Part shown: piece after piece, positions 1-8,916 of the stretch
Layout: each line of letters opens with the position of its first letter
How positions within the stretch are numbered: the stretch's first letter is position 1
Source of the DNA: Pseudochelatococcus lubricantis
Lineage (GTDB): Bacteria; Pseudomonadota; Alphaproteobacteria; Rhizobiales; Beijerinckiaceae
Assembly: GCF_011762225.1 (NCBI RefSeq)
Contig: NZ_JAASQI010000006.1
Coordinates: 98,617-162,616 of the forward strand
Length of the DNA stretch: 64,000 bases
Direction: 5' to 3'
Made by a program: the position numbers and the translations under genes
Notes under the pieces: generated by a model
What the model saw: the letters and a program-made list of their open reading frames with translations, nothing else
What the model was told of the DNA's origin: nothing
Databases searched by the model: none

Positions 1-1
1 G

Positions 2-787
2 CGGGAAGAAAGCCTGAACGTTCGTGGAGAAACCTTCTCCGGGCGTCTCTACGTTTCGGCCAAGGTGCCGGAGCACGCCGGCCTTGTGCTGCATCTGCAT
101 GGCGGCCACTTCAACAGCGGCTCGCCGGCGGAAGGGCAGGCGGTTGCGGCGGCACTGACCGAGGCCGGCGCAGTCGTGTTCTCGCTCTCCTATCCGCTCG
201 CGCCGGCCCACCGTTTCCCCGAGACGCTCGAACTCATCTATGCAGCGCTTGAGGCTCTTGCCAGGGGGCGGAGCCGCTGGGTGGCCCGCGGCGCGCCGCT
301 GTATGTCGCCGGCGAAGAGGCCGGCGGCAATCTCGCCGCAGCGCTCGCCATGATGGCGCGCGATCGCGGCGGCCCGGCGCTGGCCGGCCAGATCCTGCTT
401 TCGCCGATGCTCGATGCTTGCCTCGCCACCGCTTCCCTGCGCGGTGCGCAGGCCGGCCCGGTCGGCTGCTGCTGGGCCGATGGCTGGGCCGCCTATCTCG
501 GCACGCCCGAGCGCGCCGCTCATCCCTATGCCGCGCCGTTGCAGGCGACGCGCCTCGCCGGCCTGCCGCCGGCGCTGCTGATCAGCGCGCAGGACGACCC
601 GATGCGCGACGAGGCGGCGCAATATGCGGCCCGCCTCGGCCAGGCGGGTGTCCATGTCCGTCATATCGAGCGCGCTGCGCCGACGCACTGGCCGCAGGCT
701 TATGCGGATGCACCGGAGGAAGGCTCCTGCCTGTGCAAGACCTGTGGAGAGATCGCCGCCTTCTATGGGCGGACCGCGCCGTCCTGA
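2..787 (+). CDS. alpha/beta-hydrolase fold-3 (HSL-like) protein, 5' end outside window
   Basis: The reading frame is open from the first bases of the window, so the true start lies upstream; the GTG at 65 is only an internal candidate. The protein has the hormone-sensitive-lipase family oxyanion motif HGG (HLHGGHF) and, about 75 residues later, the segment YVAGEEAGGNLAAALA. In active family members that segment is GDSAGG with the nucleophile Ser, so here the Ser is replaced by Glu. The acid region (SAQDDPMRDEA) is kept, and the region where the catalytic His is expected reads PTHWP. It is therefore probably a catalytically altered or inactive hydrolase-fold protein. It lies 52 bp upstream of an RND pump operon on the same strand and could be co-transcribed with it. 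Substrate and role are unknown. Confidence 0.8.
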   Translation, partial: REESLNVRGETFSGRLYVSAKVPEHAGLVLHLHGGHFNSGSPAEGQAVAAALTEAGAVVFSLSYPLAPAHRFPETLELIYAALEALARGRSRWVARGAPLYVAGEEAGGNLAAALAMMARDRGGPALAGQILLSPMLDACLATASLRGAQAGPVGCCWADGWAAYLGTPERAAHPYAAPLQATRLAGLPPALLISAQDDPMRDEAAQYAARLGQAGVHVRHIERAAPTHWPQAYADAPEEGSCLCKTCGEIAAFYGRTAPS

Positions 788-839
788 CGGCATCCCTTTC
801 CAGCTATCCCACGTCATTTTCGAAGAAGGACCGACCCCT

Positions 840-2039
840 ATGATTCAGGGAACGAACCGTCGCGGCCTCGTGGCTGCCCTGACTGTCTCCGTCGCGCTGA
901 CCGCCATCGCCGCCTTCGCCTTTTCCGGCAGCCGCGCGCAGGGCGACACCACCGCTGCTCCCGCTCCCGCCGTGCCGGTCTCCGTCGCCACGGTCGAGGC
1001 GCGTGAGATTGTGCCCTGGGCCGAGTTTTCCGGCCGGCTGGAGGCGATCGAGCGCGTCGAGCTGCGCTCCCGCGTTTCCGGCGTCGTCGAGGCCGTGCAT
1101 TTCCGCGAGGGCAATCTGGTGAAGCAGGGCGATCTGCTCGTCAGCATTGACCAGGCGCCCTATCTCGCCGAGCTGGAACGCGCTCAGGCGCAGGTACTGG
1201 CCGTCCAGGCGCGCGTCGCGCTTTCCGAGAGAGAGCACGAACGCGGCCAGCAATTGATCGCCACCCGCAACCTGTCGCAGCGCGACCTCGACACCCGCGT
1301 CAACGCCCTGCGCGAAGCTCAGGCCAATCTGCGTGCCGCCGAGGCGGCCCGCCGCGTGGCGCAGCTCAACCTTGACTACACACAGATCCGCGCGCCGATC
1401 AGCGGCCGCATCGGCCGGCTGGACGTCACCGTCGGCAATCTGATCACCGCCGGCGGCCAGGTGCTGACCAGCCTGTTGTCGGTCGATCCGATCTATGCGG
1501 CCTTCAACGCCGACGAGCGCAGCGTGCTCGACGCGCTTGCCTCACTGCCGGATGGCTCGCATGCGCTGGAGCAGATTCCGGTGAGGCTCACCACGGCGAC
1601 GACCGAGGCGGCGCAGTTCAGCGGCCGTCTGCACTTCGTCGACAACGGTATCGATGGCGCCAGCGGGACGGTGCGGGTGCGCGCCCTGCTCGACAATCCC
1701 GACGGGCGGCTGATGCCCGGCCAGTTCGTCAGGGTGCGGCTCGGGCAGGCCAAGGCCGAGCCTCAGCTCGTCATCAACGAGCGCGCGGTCGGCACCGACC
1801 AGAACAAGAAGTTCGTCTTCGTCGTCGGCGACGACAGCAAGGCTGTCTGGCGCGAGGTCTCGCTCGGCTCGTCTCATGACGGGCTGCGCGTGGTCAATGC
1901 CGGACTGAAGCCCGGCGAGCGCATCATCGTCAACGGGCTGCAGCACGTCCGGCCGGGCGCGGCAGTCGCGCCGGAACGGGTTCCCATGGCGGAGAAGAGC
2001 GAGTTGAAGAAGCCCGCGACCGAACTCACACAACGTTGA
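840..2039 (+). CDS. RND efflux periplasmic adaptor (membrane fusion protein, MexE/AcrA type)
   Basis: Periplasmic adaptor that links an inner-membrane RND pump to an outer-membrane channel. The ATG at 840 was chosen because AAGGA at 826-830 sits 9 bases before it; a longer upstream reading frame has no such site. The 399-residue protein begins with a hydrophobic signal or anchor (about residues 10-30), then a beta-barrel/lipoyl half (VSGVVEAVHFREGNLVKQGD), a long alpha hairpin rich in Ala, Glu and Arg, the second lipoyl half (LDYTQIRAPISGRIGR) and a C-terminal MP domain ending in VNGLQHVRPGA. No lipobox cysteine is visible. The RND permease follows 74 bp downstream. No outer-membrane factor gene is adjacent, so the pump must borrow one encoded elsewhere. 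Confidence 0.93.
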   Translation: MIQGTNRRGLVAALTVSVALTAIAAFAFSGSRAQGDTTAAPAPAVPVSVATVEAREIVPWAEFSGRLEAIERVELRSRVSGVVEAVHFREGNLVKQGDLLVSIDQAPYLAELERAQAQVLAVQARVALSEREHERGQQLIATRNLSQRDLDTRVNALREAQANLRAAEAARRVAQLNLDYTQIRAPISGRIGRLDVTVGNLITAGGQVLTSLLSVDPIYAAFNADERSVLDALASLPDGSHALEQIPVRLTTATTEAAQFSGRLHFVDNGIDGASGTVRVRALLDNPDGRLMPGQFVRVRLGQAKAEPQLVINERAVGTDQNKKFVFVVGDDSKAVWREVSLGSSHDGLRVVNAGLKPGERIIVNGLQHVRPGAAVAPERVPMAEKSELKKPATELTQR

Positions 2040-2113
2040 ACCCATGGCGGTCTGCGGCCGCCGTCAAGCGGGGCCGCAGACGCAAGGCTACGTCGCTCGA
2101 AAGGGGACGCTCC

Positions 2114-5100
2114 ATGAACCTCTCCAAGTTCTTCATCGACCGGCCGATCTTTGCGGCGGTCCTCTCCGTTCTGATTTTTCTGGCCGGGCTGCTGTCGATG
2201 AGGGCTCTGCCGATTTCCGAATACCCGGAGGTCGTGCCGCCGACCGTGGTCGTGCGCGCGCAGTATCCCGGCGCCAGCCCGCGCGTGATCGCGGAAACCG
2301 TGGCGACGCCGATCGAGGAGCAGATCAACGGCGTCGAAGGCATGCTCTACATGTCGAGTCAGGCAACGACCGACGGTGTGATGACTCTGAACGTCACCTT
2401 CCGGCTCGGCACCGATCCCGACAAGGCCCAGCAACTCGTGCAGAACCGCGTCAGCCAGGCCGAGCCGCGCCTGCCCGAGGAAGTGCGCCGGCTCGGCGTC
2501 ACCACGGTCAAGAGTTCGCCCGACCTGACGATACTGGTGCACATCACCTCGCCGAACGGACGCTACGACGTGACCTATCTGCGCAACTATGCGTTGCTCA
2601 ACGTCAAGGACCGGCTGGCGCGCATCGATGGCGTCGGCCAGGTCCAGATCTTCGGCGCGGGCGACTACTCGCTGCGTGTCTGGCTCGACCCGCAGAAGGT
2701 TGCCGAGCACGGCCTGTCCCCCGGTGATGTCGTGCGCGAAATCAGGGCCCAGAACGTGCAGGCCGCCGCCGGCGTGATCGGTGCATCGCCGAACGCGCCC
2801 GGCCTCGATTTCCAGCTCTCCGTCAATGCACAGGGCCGCCTCCAGTCGGAGGAGGAATTCGGCGAGATCATCGTCAAGACCGGCACCGACGGCGCGGTCG
2901 TTCGCCTGAAGGACATCGCCCGCATCGAGCTTGGCGCGGCCGAATACGCGCTGCGCTCGCTGCTGGACGGTCAATCGGCCGTCGCTGTGCCCATCTTCCA
3001 GGCGCCGGGCTCCAACGCCATCGCCATTGCCGACCGGGTCGACGCGGTGATGGCCGAAATCAAGCAGAACATGCCGGAGGACGTCGATTACAGCATCGTC
3101 TACGACACCACCCAGTTCGTGCGCGCCTCCATCAACGCCGTCATCCACACCCTGCTGGAGGCGGTGGCGCTGGTCGTGCTGGTCGTCATCGTCTTCCTGC
3201 AGACCTGGCGGGCCTCGATTATCCCGCTCATCGCCGTTCCGGTCTCTATCGTCGGCACCTTCGCGGTGATGTATCTGATGGGCTTTTCGATCAACGCACT
3301 CAGCCTTTTCGGCCTCGTGCTGGCCATCGGCATCGTCGTCGACGATGCGATCGTCGTCGTCGAAAACGTCGAGCGCAACATCGAGAACGGCCTTGCCCCG
3401 CGCGAGGCGACCTACAAGGCGATGCGGGAGGTGTCCGGCCCGATCATCGCCATCGCGCTGGTGCTCGTCGCGGTCTTCGTGCCGCTCGCCTTCATCTCCG
3501 GGCTCACCGGCCAGTTCTACCGCCAGTTCGCGCTCACCATTGCGATCTCGACGGTGATCTCGGCTATCAACTCACTCACGCTCTCACCCGCGCTGGCGGC
3601 GCTGCTGCTGAAGGGCCATGAAGCGCCGAAGGATGCGCTGACGCGCGTGATGGACCGGGTGCTCGGCTGGTTCTTCCGCGCTTTCAACCGCTTCTTCCAG
3701 CGCTCCTCTGAGGCCTATGGCGGCGGCGTGCGCCGCGTGATCTCGCATCGTGCGGTCATGCTGGGCGTCTATGTCCTGCTGCTCGTCCTGACGGGCGTGC
3801 TGTTCAAGGCGGTGCCGGGCGGCTTCGTGCCGGGCCAGGACAAACAGTACCTCGTCGGCTTCGCACAGTTGCCGGATGCCGCGACCCTCGACCGAACGGA
3901 GGACGTGATCCGCCGCATGGACGAGATCGCTCGCAAGCATCCCGGCGTCGACCATGCGATCGCCTTTCCGGGCCTTTCGATCAACGGTTTCACCAACTCG
4001 TCGAACGCCGGCATCGTCTTCGTGACGCTGAAGCCCTTCGACGAGCGCAAGGACCCGTCCCTGAGCGGCGGCGCCATCGCCATGCAGCTCAACAAGGAGT
4101 TCGCCGGCATCAAGGAAGCCTTCATTGCGATGTTCCCGCCGCCGCCCGTGCAGGGGCTCGGCACCATCGGCGGTTTCAAGCTTCAGATAGAGGATCGCGC
4201 CGGCCTCGGCTATGCGGCCCTCGACGAGGCGACCAAGGCCTTCATGGCAAAGGCCGCGCAGGCGCCGGAGATCGCGGGCATGTTCTCAAGCTTCCAGGTC
4301 AACGTCCCGCAGCTTTATGCCGACATCGACCGCACCAAGGCCCGTCAGCTCGGCGTGCCGGTGAATGAGGTGTTCGACACATTGCAGACCTATCTCGGTT
4401 CGACATATGTCAACGACTTCAACAGGTTCGGCCGCACCTACACCGTGCGTGTGCAGGCAGATGCGCCCTTCCGCGCTCAGCCCGAGCATATCGGCCGGCT
4501 GAAGGTGCGCGCGAACACGGGCGAGATGATCCCGCTGAGCGCCGTGCTGAACGTCCGCTCCGACTCGGGGCCCGAGCGTGCGATGCGCTACAACGGCTTC
4601 CTCTCGGCAGACATCAACGCGGGGGCGGCGCCCGGCTTCTCCTCCGGCCAGGCGCAGGAAGCGGTGGAGCGCATCGCCGCGGAGACCTTGCCGCAGGGCT
4701 TCGCCTTCGAGTGGACCGAGTTGACCTATCAGGAGATCCTTGCGGGCAATTCGGCGGTGATCGTCTTCCCCGTGGCCATCCTTCTCGTTTTCCTGGTGCT
4801 TGCGGCACAGTACGAGAGCCTGACCTTGCCCATCGCGATCCTGCTCATCATCCCGATGGGGCTGCTTGCGGCGCTGACCGGGTTGTGGCTCACAGGGGGA
4901 GACAACAACGTCTTCACCCAGATCGGCCTCGTCGTGCTGGTCGGTCTGTCGGCCAAGAACGCCATCCTGATCGTCGAATTCGCGCGCGAGCTGGAATTCG
5001 AAGGCAGGACGCCGGTCGAGGCGGCGATCGAGGCGAGCCGGCTGCGCCTGCGGCCTATCCTGATGACCTCGCTCGCCTTCGTGATGGGCGTGGTGCCGCT

Positions 5101-5293
5101 GGTCATCTCGACCGGCGCCGGTGCCGAGATGCGCCAGGCCATGGGCATCGCGGTTTTCTCCGGGATGATCGGCGTCACCGCTTTCGGTATCTTCCTGACA
5201 CCGGTCTTCTACGTGCTGATGCGCAAGCTGGCGGGCAACCGCCCGCTGGCCAGGCATGACGTCGAGGCGCCGGTTGCGCAGGCGGCGGAGTGA
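2114..5293 (+). CDS. RND multidrug efflux permease (HAE1 family, MexF/BepG-like)
   Basis: Proton-driven inner-membrane exporter of the hydrophobe/amphiphile efflux family, 1059 residues, the usual length. It opens with the family signature NLSKFFIDRPIFAAVLS, followed by a first transmembrane helix and the porter-domain sequence LPISEYPEVVPPTVVV. The TM4 proton-relay acids are present in [16 protein letters not shown], and the second half has the conserved GLSAKNAILIVEFARE. The start at 2114 has AAGGGGA just upstream. Closest by eye to MexF and Brucella BepG-type pumps; substrate range cannot be read from sequence. It forms an operon with the adaptor at 840. No regulator gene is adjacent, and the next gene (IclR) converges on it. 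Confidence 0.95.
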   Translation: MNLSKFFIDRPIFAAVLSVLIFLAGLLSMRALPISEYPEVVPPTVVVRAQYPGASPRVIAETVATPIEEQINGVEGMLYMSSQATTDGVMTLNVTFRLGTDPDKAQQLVQNRVSQAEPRLPEEVRRLGVTTVKSSPDLTILVHITSPNGRYDVTYLRNYALLNVKDRLARIDGVGQVQIFGAGDYSLRVWLDPQKVAEHGLSPGDVVREIRAQNVQAAAGVIGASPNAPGLDFQLSVNAQGRLQSEEEFGEIIVKTGTDGAVVRLKDIARIELGAAEYALRSLLDGQSAVAVPIFQAPGSNAIAIADRVDAVMAEIKQNMPEDVDYSIVYDTTQFVRASINAVIHTLLEAVALVVLVVIVFLQTWRASIIPLIAVPVSIVGTFAVMYLMGFSINALSLFGLVLAIGIVVDDAIVVVENVERNIENGLAPREATYKAMREVSGPIIAIALVLVAVFVPLAFISGLTGQFYRQFALTIAISTVISAINSLTLSPALAALLLKGHEAPKDALTRVMDRVLGWFFRAFNRFFQRSSEAYGGGVRRVISHRAVMLGVYVLLLVLTGVLFKAVPGGFVPGQDKQYLVGFAQLPDAATLDRTEDVIRRMDEIARKHPGVDHAIAFPGLSINGFTNSSNAGIVFVTLKPFDERKDPSLSGGAIAMQLNKEFAGIKEAFIAMFPPPPVQGLGTIGGFKLQIEDRAGLGYAALDEATKAFMAKAAQAPEIAGMFSSFQVNVPQLYADIDRTKARQLGVPVNEVFDTLQTYLGSTYVNDFNRFGRTYTVRVQADAPFRAQPEHIGRLKVRANTGEMIPLSAVLNVRSDSGPERAMRYNGFLSADINAGAAPGFSSGQAQEAVERIAAETLPQGFAFEWTELTYQEILAGNSAVIVFPVAILLVFLVLAAQYESLTLPIAILLIIPMGLLAALTGLWLTGGDNNVFTQIGLVVLVGLSAKNAILIVEFARELEFEGRTPVEAAIEASRLRLRPILMTSLAFVMGVVPLVISTGAGAEMRQAMGIAVFSGMIGVTAFGIFLTPVFYVLMRKLAGNRPLARHDVEAPVAQAAE

Positions 5294-5322
5294 CGGCCGG
5301 GTCGTACATCGTCATCGTTTAA

Positions 5323-5367
5323 AGCGTTTTCAAGCAAAGTGGATACCGGTTTGCGTGAAGAAAGCGC
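5323..5367. repeat. REP-like palindromic intergenic element
   Basis: Imperfect palindrome centred on ACCGGT: GCGTTTTC and GCAAA on the left are mirrored by TTTGC and GAAAGCGC on the right. Very similar intergenic palindromes are familiar from Rhizobiales genomes (from memory, not searched). It lies between two convergent genes. Confidence 0.55.
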
Positions 5368-5421
5368 GTAATATCAAAAATTTATATCATTTCGGCGTTT
5401 CAATGAAATGTCGAAATGCTA

Positions 5422-5482
5422 TAGACCATTACTGCGTTTACTACGTTTTTTGAGACGCAATAATGGTCTATGTTTCTGTTTT
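5422..5482. terminator. bidirectional terminator-like inverted repeat
   Basis: Fifteen-base arms at 5422-5436 (tagaccattactgcg) and 5456-5470 (one mismatch) flank a 19-base T-rich loop and are followed on the + strand by a T-rich tract (tgtttctgtttt). It sits between the convergent RND permease and IclR genes, the expected place for a shared terminator. The long loop also allows a small mobile palindrome instead. Confidence 0.5.
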
Positions 5483-5491
5483 GAAACAGCT

Positions 5492-7144
5492 TCAGGCGGA
5501 GGCGAGGTCGAGAGTCAGGACCGAGCCTGACAGGGGGGCTTCCTCCAGCACGTTCGCGGACAGGCGGATGCGTGCCGTGGTGATGAACAGCGTCTCGTTC
5601 GAGGGGCCACCGAAGCACAGGTCCGTGGGACGCGGGACGGGCAGGGTGATGCGTCTGTCGATCTCCCCGGAAGCACTCAGCCGCACGACCGACCAGCCGT
5701 CCCAGAGCGCCACCCACAGCCCGCCGTGCCTGTCGAACGTGATGCCGTCCGGGCTTCCGTCGCTGGCGGGAAACTCGGCAAAGGTCTCGAACGCCCCTAT
5801 GCGGTGAGCCGCGGCGTCGAAGGCGGCGCGCAGGATGGCGCGACGACCGGAATCCACGAGAAAGACTGTCCGGCCGTCCGCGCTCCAGGCCATGCCGCTC
5901 GGAACGGACAGGTTCTCGGTTGTGACCTCGATGCCGGTTTCCGACACGTGCAGAAGGGCACCCTCTCCGGGCCGGGCGCGAACGCTCATGAGAGCCAGCC
6001 AGAAGCCGCCCGACGGATCGACACCGCAACAGTTGAGGCGGCTTTCTCCCAGCCCCCTCGGCAAGGGCGCCGCAAGACGATGCTCGCCCGTCGCGATATC
6101 GAGACGGTGGACGCCGCGGCTGTCCGCGAAGACCAGCTCGCCGGGGCCGGACCAGCCGCAGAGCACGCCCATGTCGGGCTTCAGCAAGGTCCGGCTCAGG
6201 CCGGAGGCCGGCTCCGCGCACAGGATCGCGGGGCCGAGGATATCCGCCAGGAAGAGGTTCCCCGACGCCGGCGACCAGCGCGGCGTCTTTCCCAGCAGGG
6301 TATTGGCGGCAATGCAACGGGGCTCCGGCTGGCCCGGCTCCGCGGCCGGGCGGGCGCGCGGCTCGATGGACTGGAGCGAGTTCCCGGCGTTCGAGGTAAT
6401 CCGCCTCGCGCAGTCGATGATCGTGGGGGCGAGTGCGTGCAGGTGGTCGGGCGTCAGCCGGCTCGTCGGGCCGGTCACGCCGATCGCCGCGATCGGCCGG
6501 CCGAGATAGTCGAGAATGGGGGCGGCGACGCTCGCCACCCCGTCTCCGCCCGTGCCGACGTGGATCGCGTAGCCGCGCGCGGCCGCACGGCGCATCACTT
6601 CGTCGAAGGGCACGTCGCGTCCGTCGGACAGACGCGCGGTTGCGTGTGTCAGGCTGTCGTCGATCTCCGCGGCCACCTCCGGCCCCAGCTCGCTGAGGAT
6701 CGCCAGGCCGAGGGCACCGGACGCGAGCGGTGCCGTCTGACCGATCGGCACGACCGATCGCACGCCGAACAGGCTCTCGCGCCGGTCCACGATCACGAAG
6801 TTGTCGCCCGAGCGCACGCCCAGAACAGACGCCTCGCGGCTGACCTCGCGCAGCCTGTCCAGCGGGCCGCGCGCCAGTGCTCGCAGGTCGATGTCCGCCC
6901 ACGCCTTGTGTGCCAGTTCGAACAGATGGAACCCGAGGCGGAAGCCCCGCGTCTGGGCCTCCAGCTGGACGAGCCCCTTTTTTTCGAGCGCGGCGACGAT
7001 TCTATGCACCGTGGGACGGGGCATGGCGAGATCAGAGGCGATCTGGCCGATGCTCAGTGGCTCCTGGGATTTCGAAATCAATTCAATGATGTCGAGGGCC
7101 TTCAGGAGAGCGCCAACACCTTGAGTGCCGGATTTTTCGGCCAT
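5492..7144 (-). CDS. IclR-family regulator fused to an SMP-30/gluconolactonase-like domain
   Basis: A 550-residue two-part protein. Residues about 5-65 form the IclR winged helix (GALLKALDIIELI, PRPTVHRIVAALEKKG). About 80-245 is the IclR effector-binding domain (VLGVRSGDNFVIVDRRES, APILDYLGRPIAAIGVTGP). From about 290 to the end is an SMP-30/LRE-type beta-propeller (SGPGELVFADSRGVHRLD, NCCGVDPSGGFWLA, SVPSGMAWSADGRTVFLVD, SPDGITFDRHGGLWVALWDG). The ATG at 7144 is preceded by GGAGG at 8 bases. The gene is divergent from the sugar-uptake operon, and a perfect palindrome lies between them, so it probably controls that operon. The propeller may bind or hydrolyse a sugar lactone that also acts as inducer; this is inference. 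Similar fusions occur in Rhizobiales as far as I recall. Confidence 0.9.
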   Translation of the reverse strand: MAEKSGTQGVGALLKALDIIELISKSQEPLSIGQIASDLAMPRPTVHRIVAALEKKGLVQLEAQTRGFRLGFHLFELAHKAWADIDLRALARGPLDRLREVSREASVLGVRSGDNFVIVDRRESLFGVRSVVPIGQTAPLASGALGLAILSELGPEVAAEIDDSLTHATARLSDGRDVPFDEVMRRAAARGYAIHVGTGGDGVASVAAPILDYLGRPIAAIGVTGPTSRLTPDHLHALAPTIIDCARRITSNAGNSLQSIEPRARPAAEPGQPEPRCIAANTLLGKTPRWSPASGNLFLADILGPAILCAEPASGLSRTLLKPDMGVLCGWSGPGELVFADSRGVHRLDIATGEHRLAAPLPRGLGESRLNCCGVDPSGGFWLALMSVRARPGEGALLHVSETGIEVTTENLSVPSGMAWSADGRTVFLVDSGRRAILRAAFDAAAHRIGAFETFAEFPASDGSPDGITFDRHGGLWVALWDGWSVVRLSASGEIDRRITLPVPRPTDLCFGGPSNETLFITTARIRLSANVLEEAPLSGSVLTLDLASA

Positions 7145-7191
7145 CGTGAAAATCCTCCGTTGACAGGAACTCGGAATATGCCCTAGCGTAA

Positions 7192-7222
7192 CCACATTAT
7201 GGATATCACGTCCATAATGTGG
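7192..7222. promoter_or_regulatory. candidate IclR operator (perfect palindrome)
   Basis: Arms ccacattatgga (7192-7203) and tccataatgtgg (7211-7222) are exact reverse complements around a 7-base spacer. The palindrome lies in the divergent promoter region, 48 bp upstream of the IclR-SMP30 start and 120 bp upstream of the next gene. Its placement suggests control of both directions. Confidence 0.75.
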
Positions 7223-7341
7223 ACACAAGGGGCTGCAGTAGGGGGCGGAACAATATCCCGCTGAGAGAGCCCCCGCCGCAGGGAGGCCCGGCCCGGAAGG
7301 GGCGGGAGAGTTCGAGCGGCTTCGGGAGATGGAGGACGAAG

Positions 7342-8790
7342 TTGACTTTCATTAGCGGTATCAACCCAAAACTCGCGGTGATTGCCGAGGCCGCACCGTT
7401 GCGCGGGGAATGCGGCATCGGGGCGATGATGCCCTGGGCAGGTAAACTGTGGTTCGTGACATTCGTCGGCCACACCGGGCGTTCCGGCGCGGGCACGGGC
7501 CTGTATACGCTCGACGAGAACCTGAATCTCGAAAAACATCCGGCGAGCGTGGTGGGCACCTATGCCAATCGCTGGATCCACTCGGCCACCGACCAGCTGG
7601 TGATCGGCCCGCATCTGGTGGACGTCAACGGCAATGTCCGCACCATCCCCGACCTGATCCCGCACCGCCTGACCGCGACCATGGATCATCACGAGGATGT
7701 GGTGAACAAGGTCAGCTACGTCACGATGGAGGGGTTGATCCTGGAGCTGGACCTGCGCACGCTGGAGGTGAAGACCGCCTTCAACATGCTGCGCGAGCTG
7801 ACGCTGCCGGTGGGCACCCAGCCGCATTTCAAGGCGGGATTCACTTCGAACGGCCGTATCATCGTGGGCAACAACACCTATGATGAGCGCGATCACAAGG
7901 GTGAGTGGACGGGCGGCCTGCTGGCGGAGTACCATGACGGCAAATGGTCGATCCTTGAGCGCACCGGCTTCATGGAGGTGTTCGGCCGGCGCAATCTGGG
8001 CGGCACCATCTTCGCCATCGGCTGGGACAAGCGTTCGGCGATCATGCGCACGCTGATCGATGGCCAGTGGACGCGCTATCGGCTGCCGAAGGCGTCTTCC
8101 GGCTACGAATATTATTGGTCGCTCGAATGGACCCGTATCCGCGAGATGGAACACGAGCGCTACATCATCGATGCGAGCGGTATGTTCTACGAGGTGAGCC
8201 CGGTGAGCTACGAAGGTCGCGTCTGGGGCCTGCGCCCGGTCAGCACGCACCTGCGCGTCGTGCCCGACTTCACCATCTATCGAGGCATGCTGGTGCTGGG
8301 CGGCAACCAGATCTCGCCGAACATGGAACTCGACTGGTGGCGCTCCGACCGGACGGAGAACGAGGGTAAGGATGTCGGCGACACGCTCGATCTCGTTACC
8401 CGGATCGACAACAACCCGATCGCGGGCGAGCCGCAGACCGGGCTCTGGTTCGGCGCCATGGACGACCTGTGGACGAAATTCGGCAAGCCGAAGGGATGGG
8501 GCGGCGTCTGGTGGGAGGACGAGGTCAAGGGCGGCGTGCCGTCGGACCCGTTCCTGATGACGGGCTTCGAGCACAAGTCCATGCACCTGTCCAACGGCTC
8601 GGACCATGCCGTGACGATCCGTGTCGAGATCGACTTCCTCGGTAACGGCAGCTGGAAGACCTATGACGAGATCGAGCTGAAGCCGAACGGCTATGTCTCT
8701 CACGCCTTCCCGACCGGGTTCGGCGCGCATTGGGTGCGGCTGGTGGCTGACAGGGATGTCATTGCCTCGGGGTATTTCCACTATACCTGA
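7342..8790 (+). CDS. conserved protein of unknown family, sugar-locus associated
   Basis: Not a family I recognise. The TTG at 7342 is preferred because GGAGG (7331-7335) lies 6 bases upstream; no in-frame ATG precedes the conserved-looking start LTFISGINPKLAVIAEAAPL. The 482-residue product has no signal peptide or membrane segment. It is rich in Trp, Tyr and short repeated strand-like blocks (LWFVTFVGHTGRSG, RRNLGGTIFAIGWDK, MLVLGGNQISPNMELDWW), as expected of a beta-propeller or a beta-sandwich carbohydrate-active fold. It is the first gene of the IclR-controlled operon, ahead of a complete CUT1 importer, so a cytoplasmic role in processing the imported glycan or sugar derivative is plausible. 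No catalytic residues can be assigned. Confidence 0.8.
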   Translation: MTFISGINPKLAVIAEAAPLRGECGIGAMMPWAGKLWFVTFVGHTGRSGAGTGLYTLDENLNLEKHPASVVGTYANRWIHSATDQLVIGPHLVDVNGNVRTIPDLIPHRLTATMDHHEDVVNKVSYVTMEGLILELDLRTLEVKTAFNMLRELTLPVGTQPHFKAGFTSNGRIIVGNNTYDERDHKGEWTGGLLAEYHDGKWSILERTGFMEVFGRRNLGGTIFAIGWDKRSAIMRTLIDGQWTRYRLPKASSGYEYYWSLEWTRIREMEHERYIIDASGMFYEVSPVSYEGRVWGLRPVSTHLRVVPDFTIYRGMLVLGGNQISPNMELDWWRSDRTENEGKDVGDTLDLVTRIDNNPIAGEPQTGLWFGAMDDLWTKFGKPKGWGGVWWEDEVKGGVPSDPFLMTGFEHKSMHLSNGSDHAVTIRVEIDFLGNGSWKTYDEIELKPNGYVSHAFPTGFGAHWVRLVADRDVIASGYFHYT

Positions 8791-8800
8791 ACCTGATCCG

Positions 8801-8854
8801 CCCCGGCGAAAAGGCCGGGGTGGTCCAACAAGGGCCGCTCCCACGCCGGAGCGG
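8801..8854 (+). other. two consecutive intercistronic hairpins
   Basis: Stem ccccggc/gccgggg (8801-8807, 8814-8820) is followed by ccgctcc/ggagcgg (8835-8841, 8848-8854). No T tract follows either. They lie between the operon's first gene and the binding-protein gene, where such structures often stabilise the downstream transcript so that the binding protein is made in excess. Confidence 0.5.
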
Positions 8855-8916
8855 TCCCGCCGCAGGGGTGCGGCCATTATAATCGTTCAGTTCTGGGACT
8901 TTGGGAGGAGACCGAG

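Noticed and set aside
5422..5470. inverted repeat as the end of an insertion sequence or MITE
   Set aside because: No target duplication or transposase; position between convergent genes with a T-rich tract favours a terminator.
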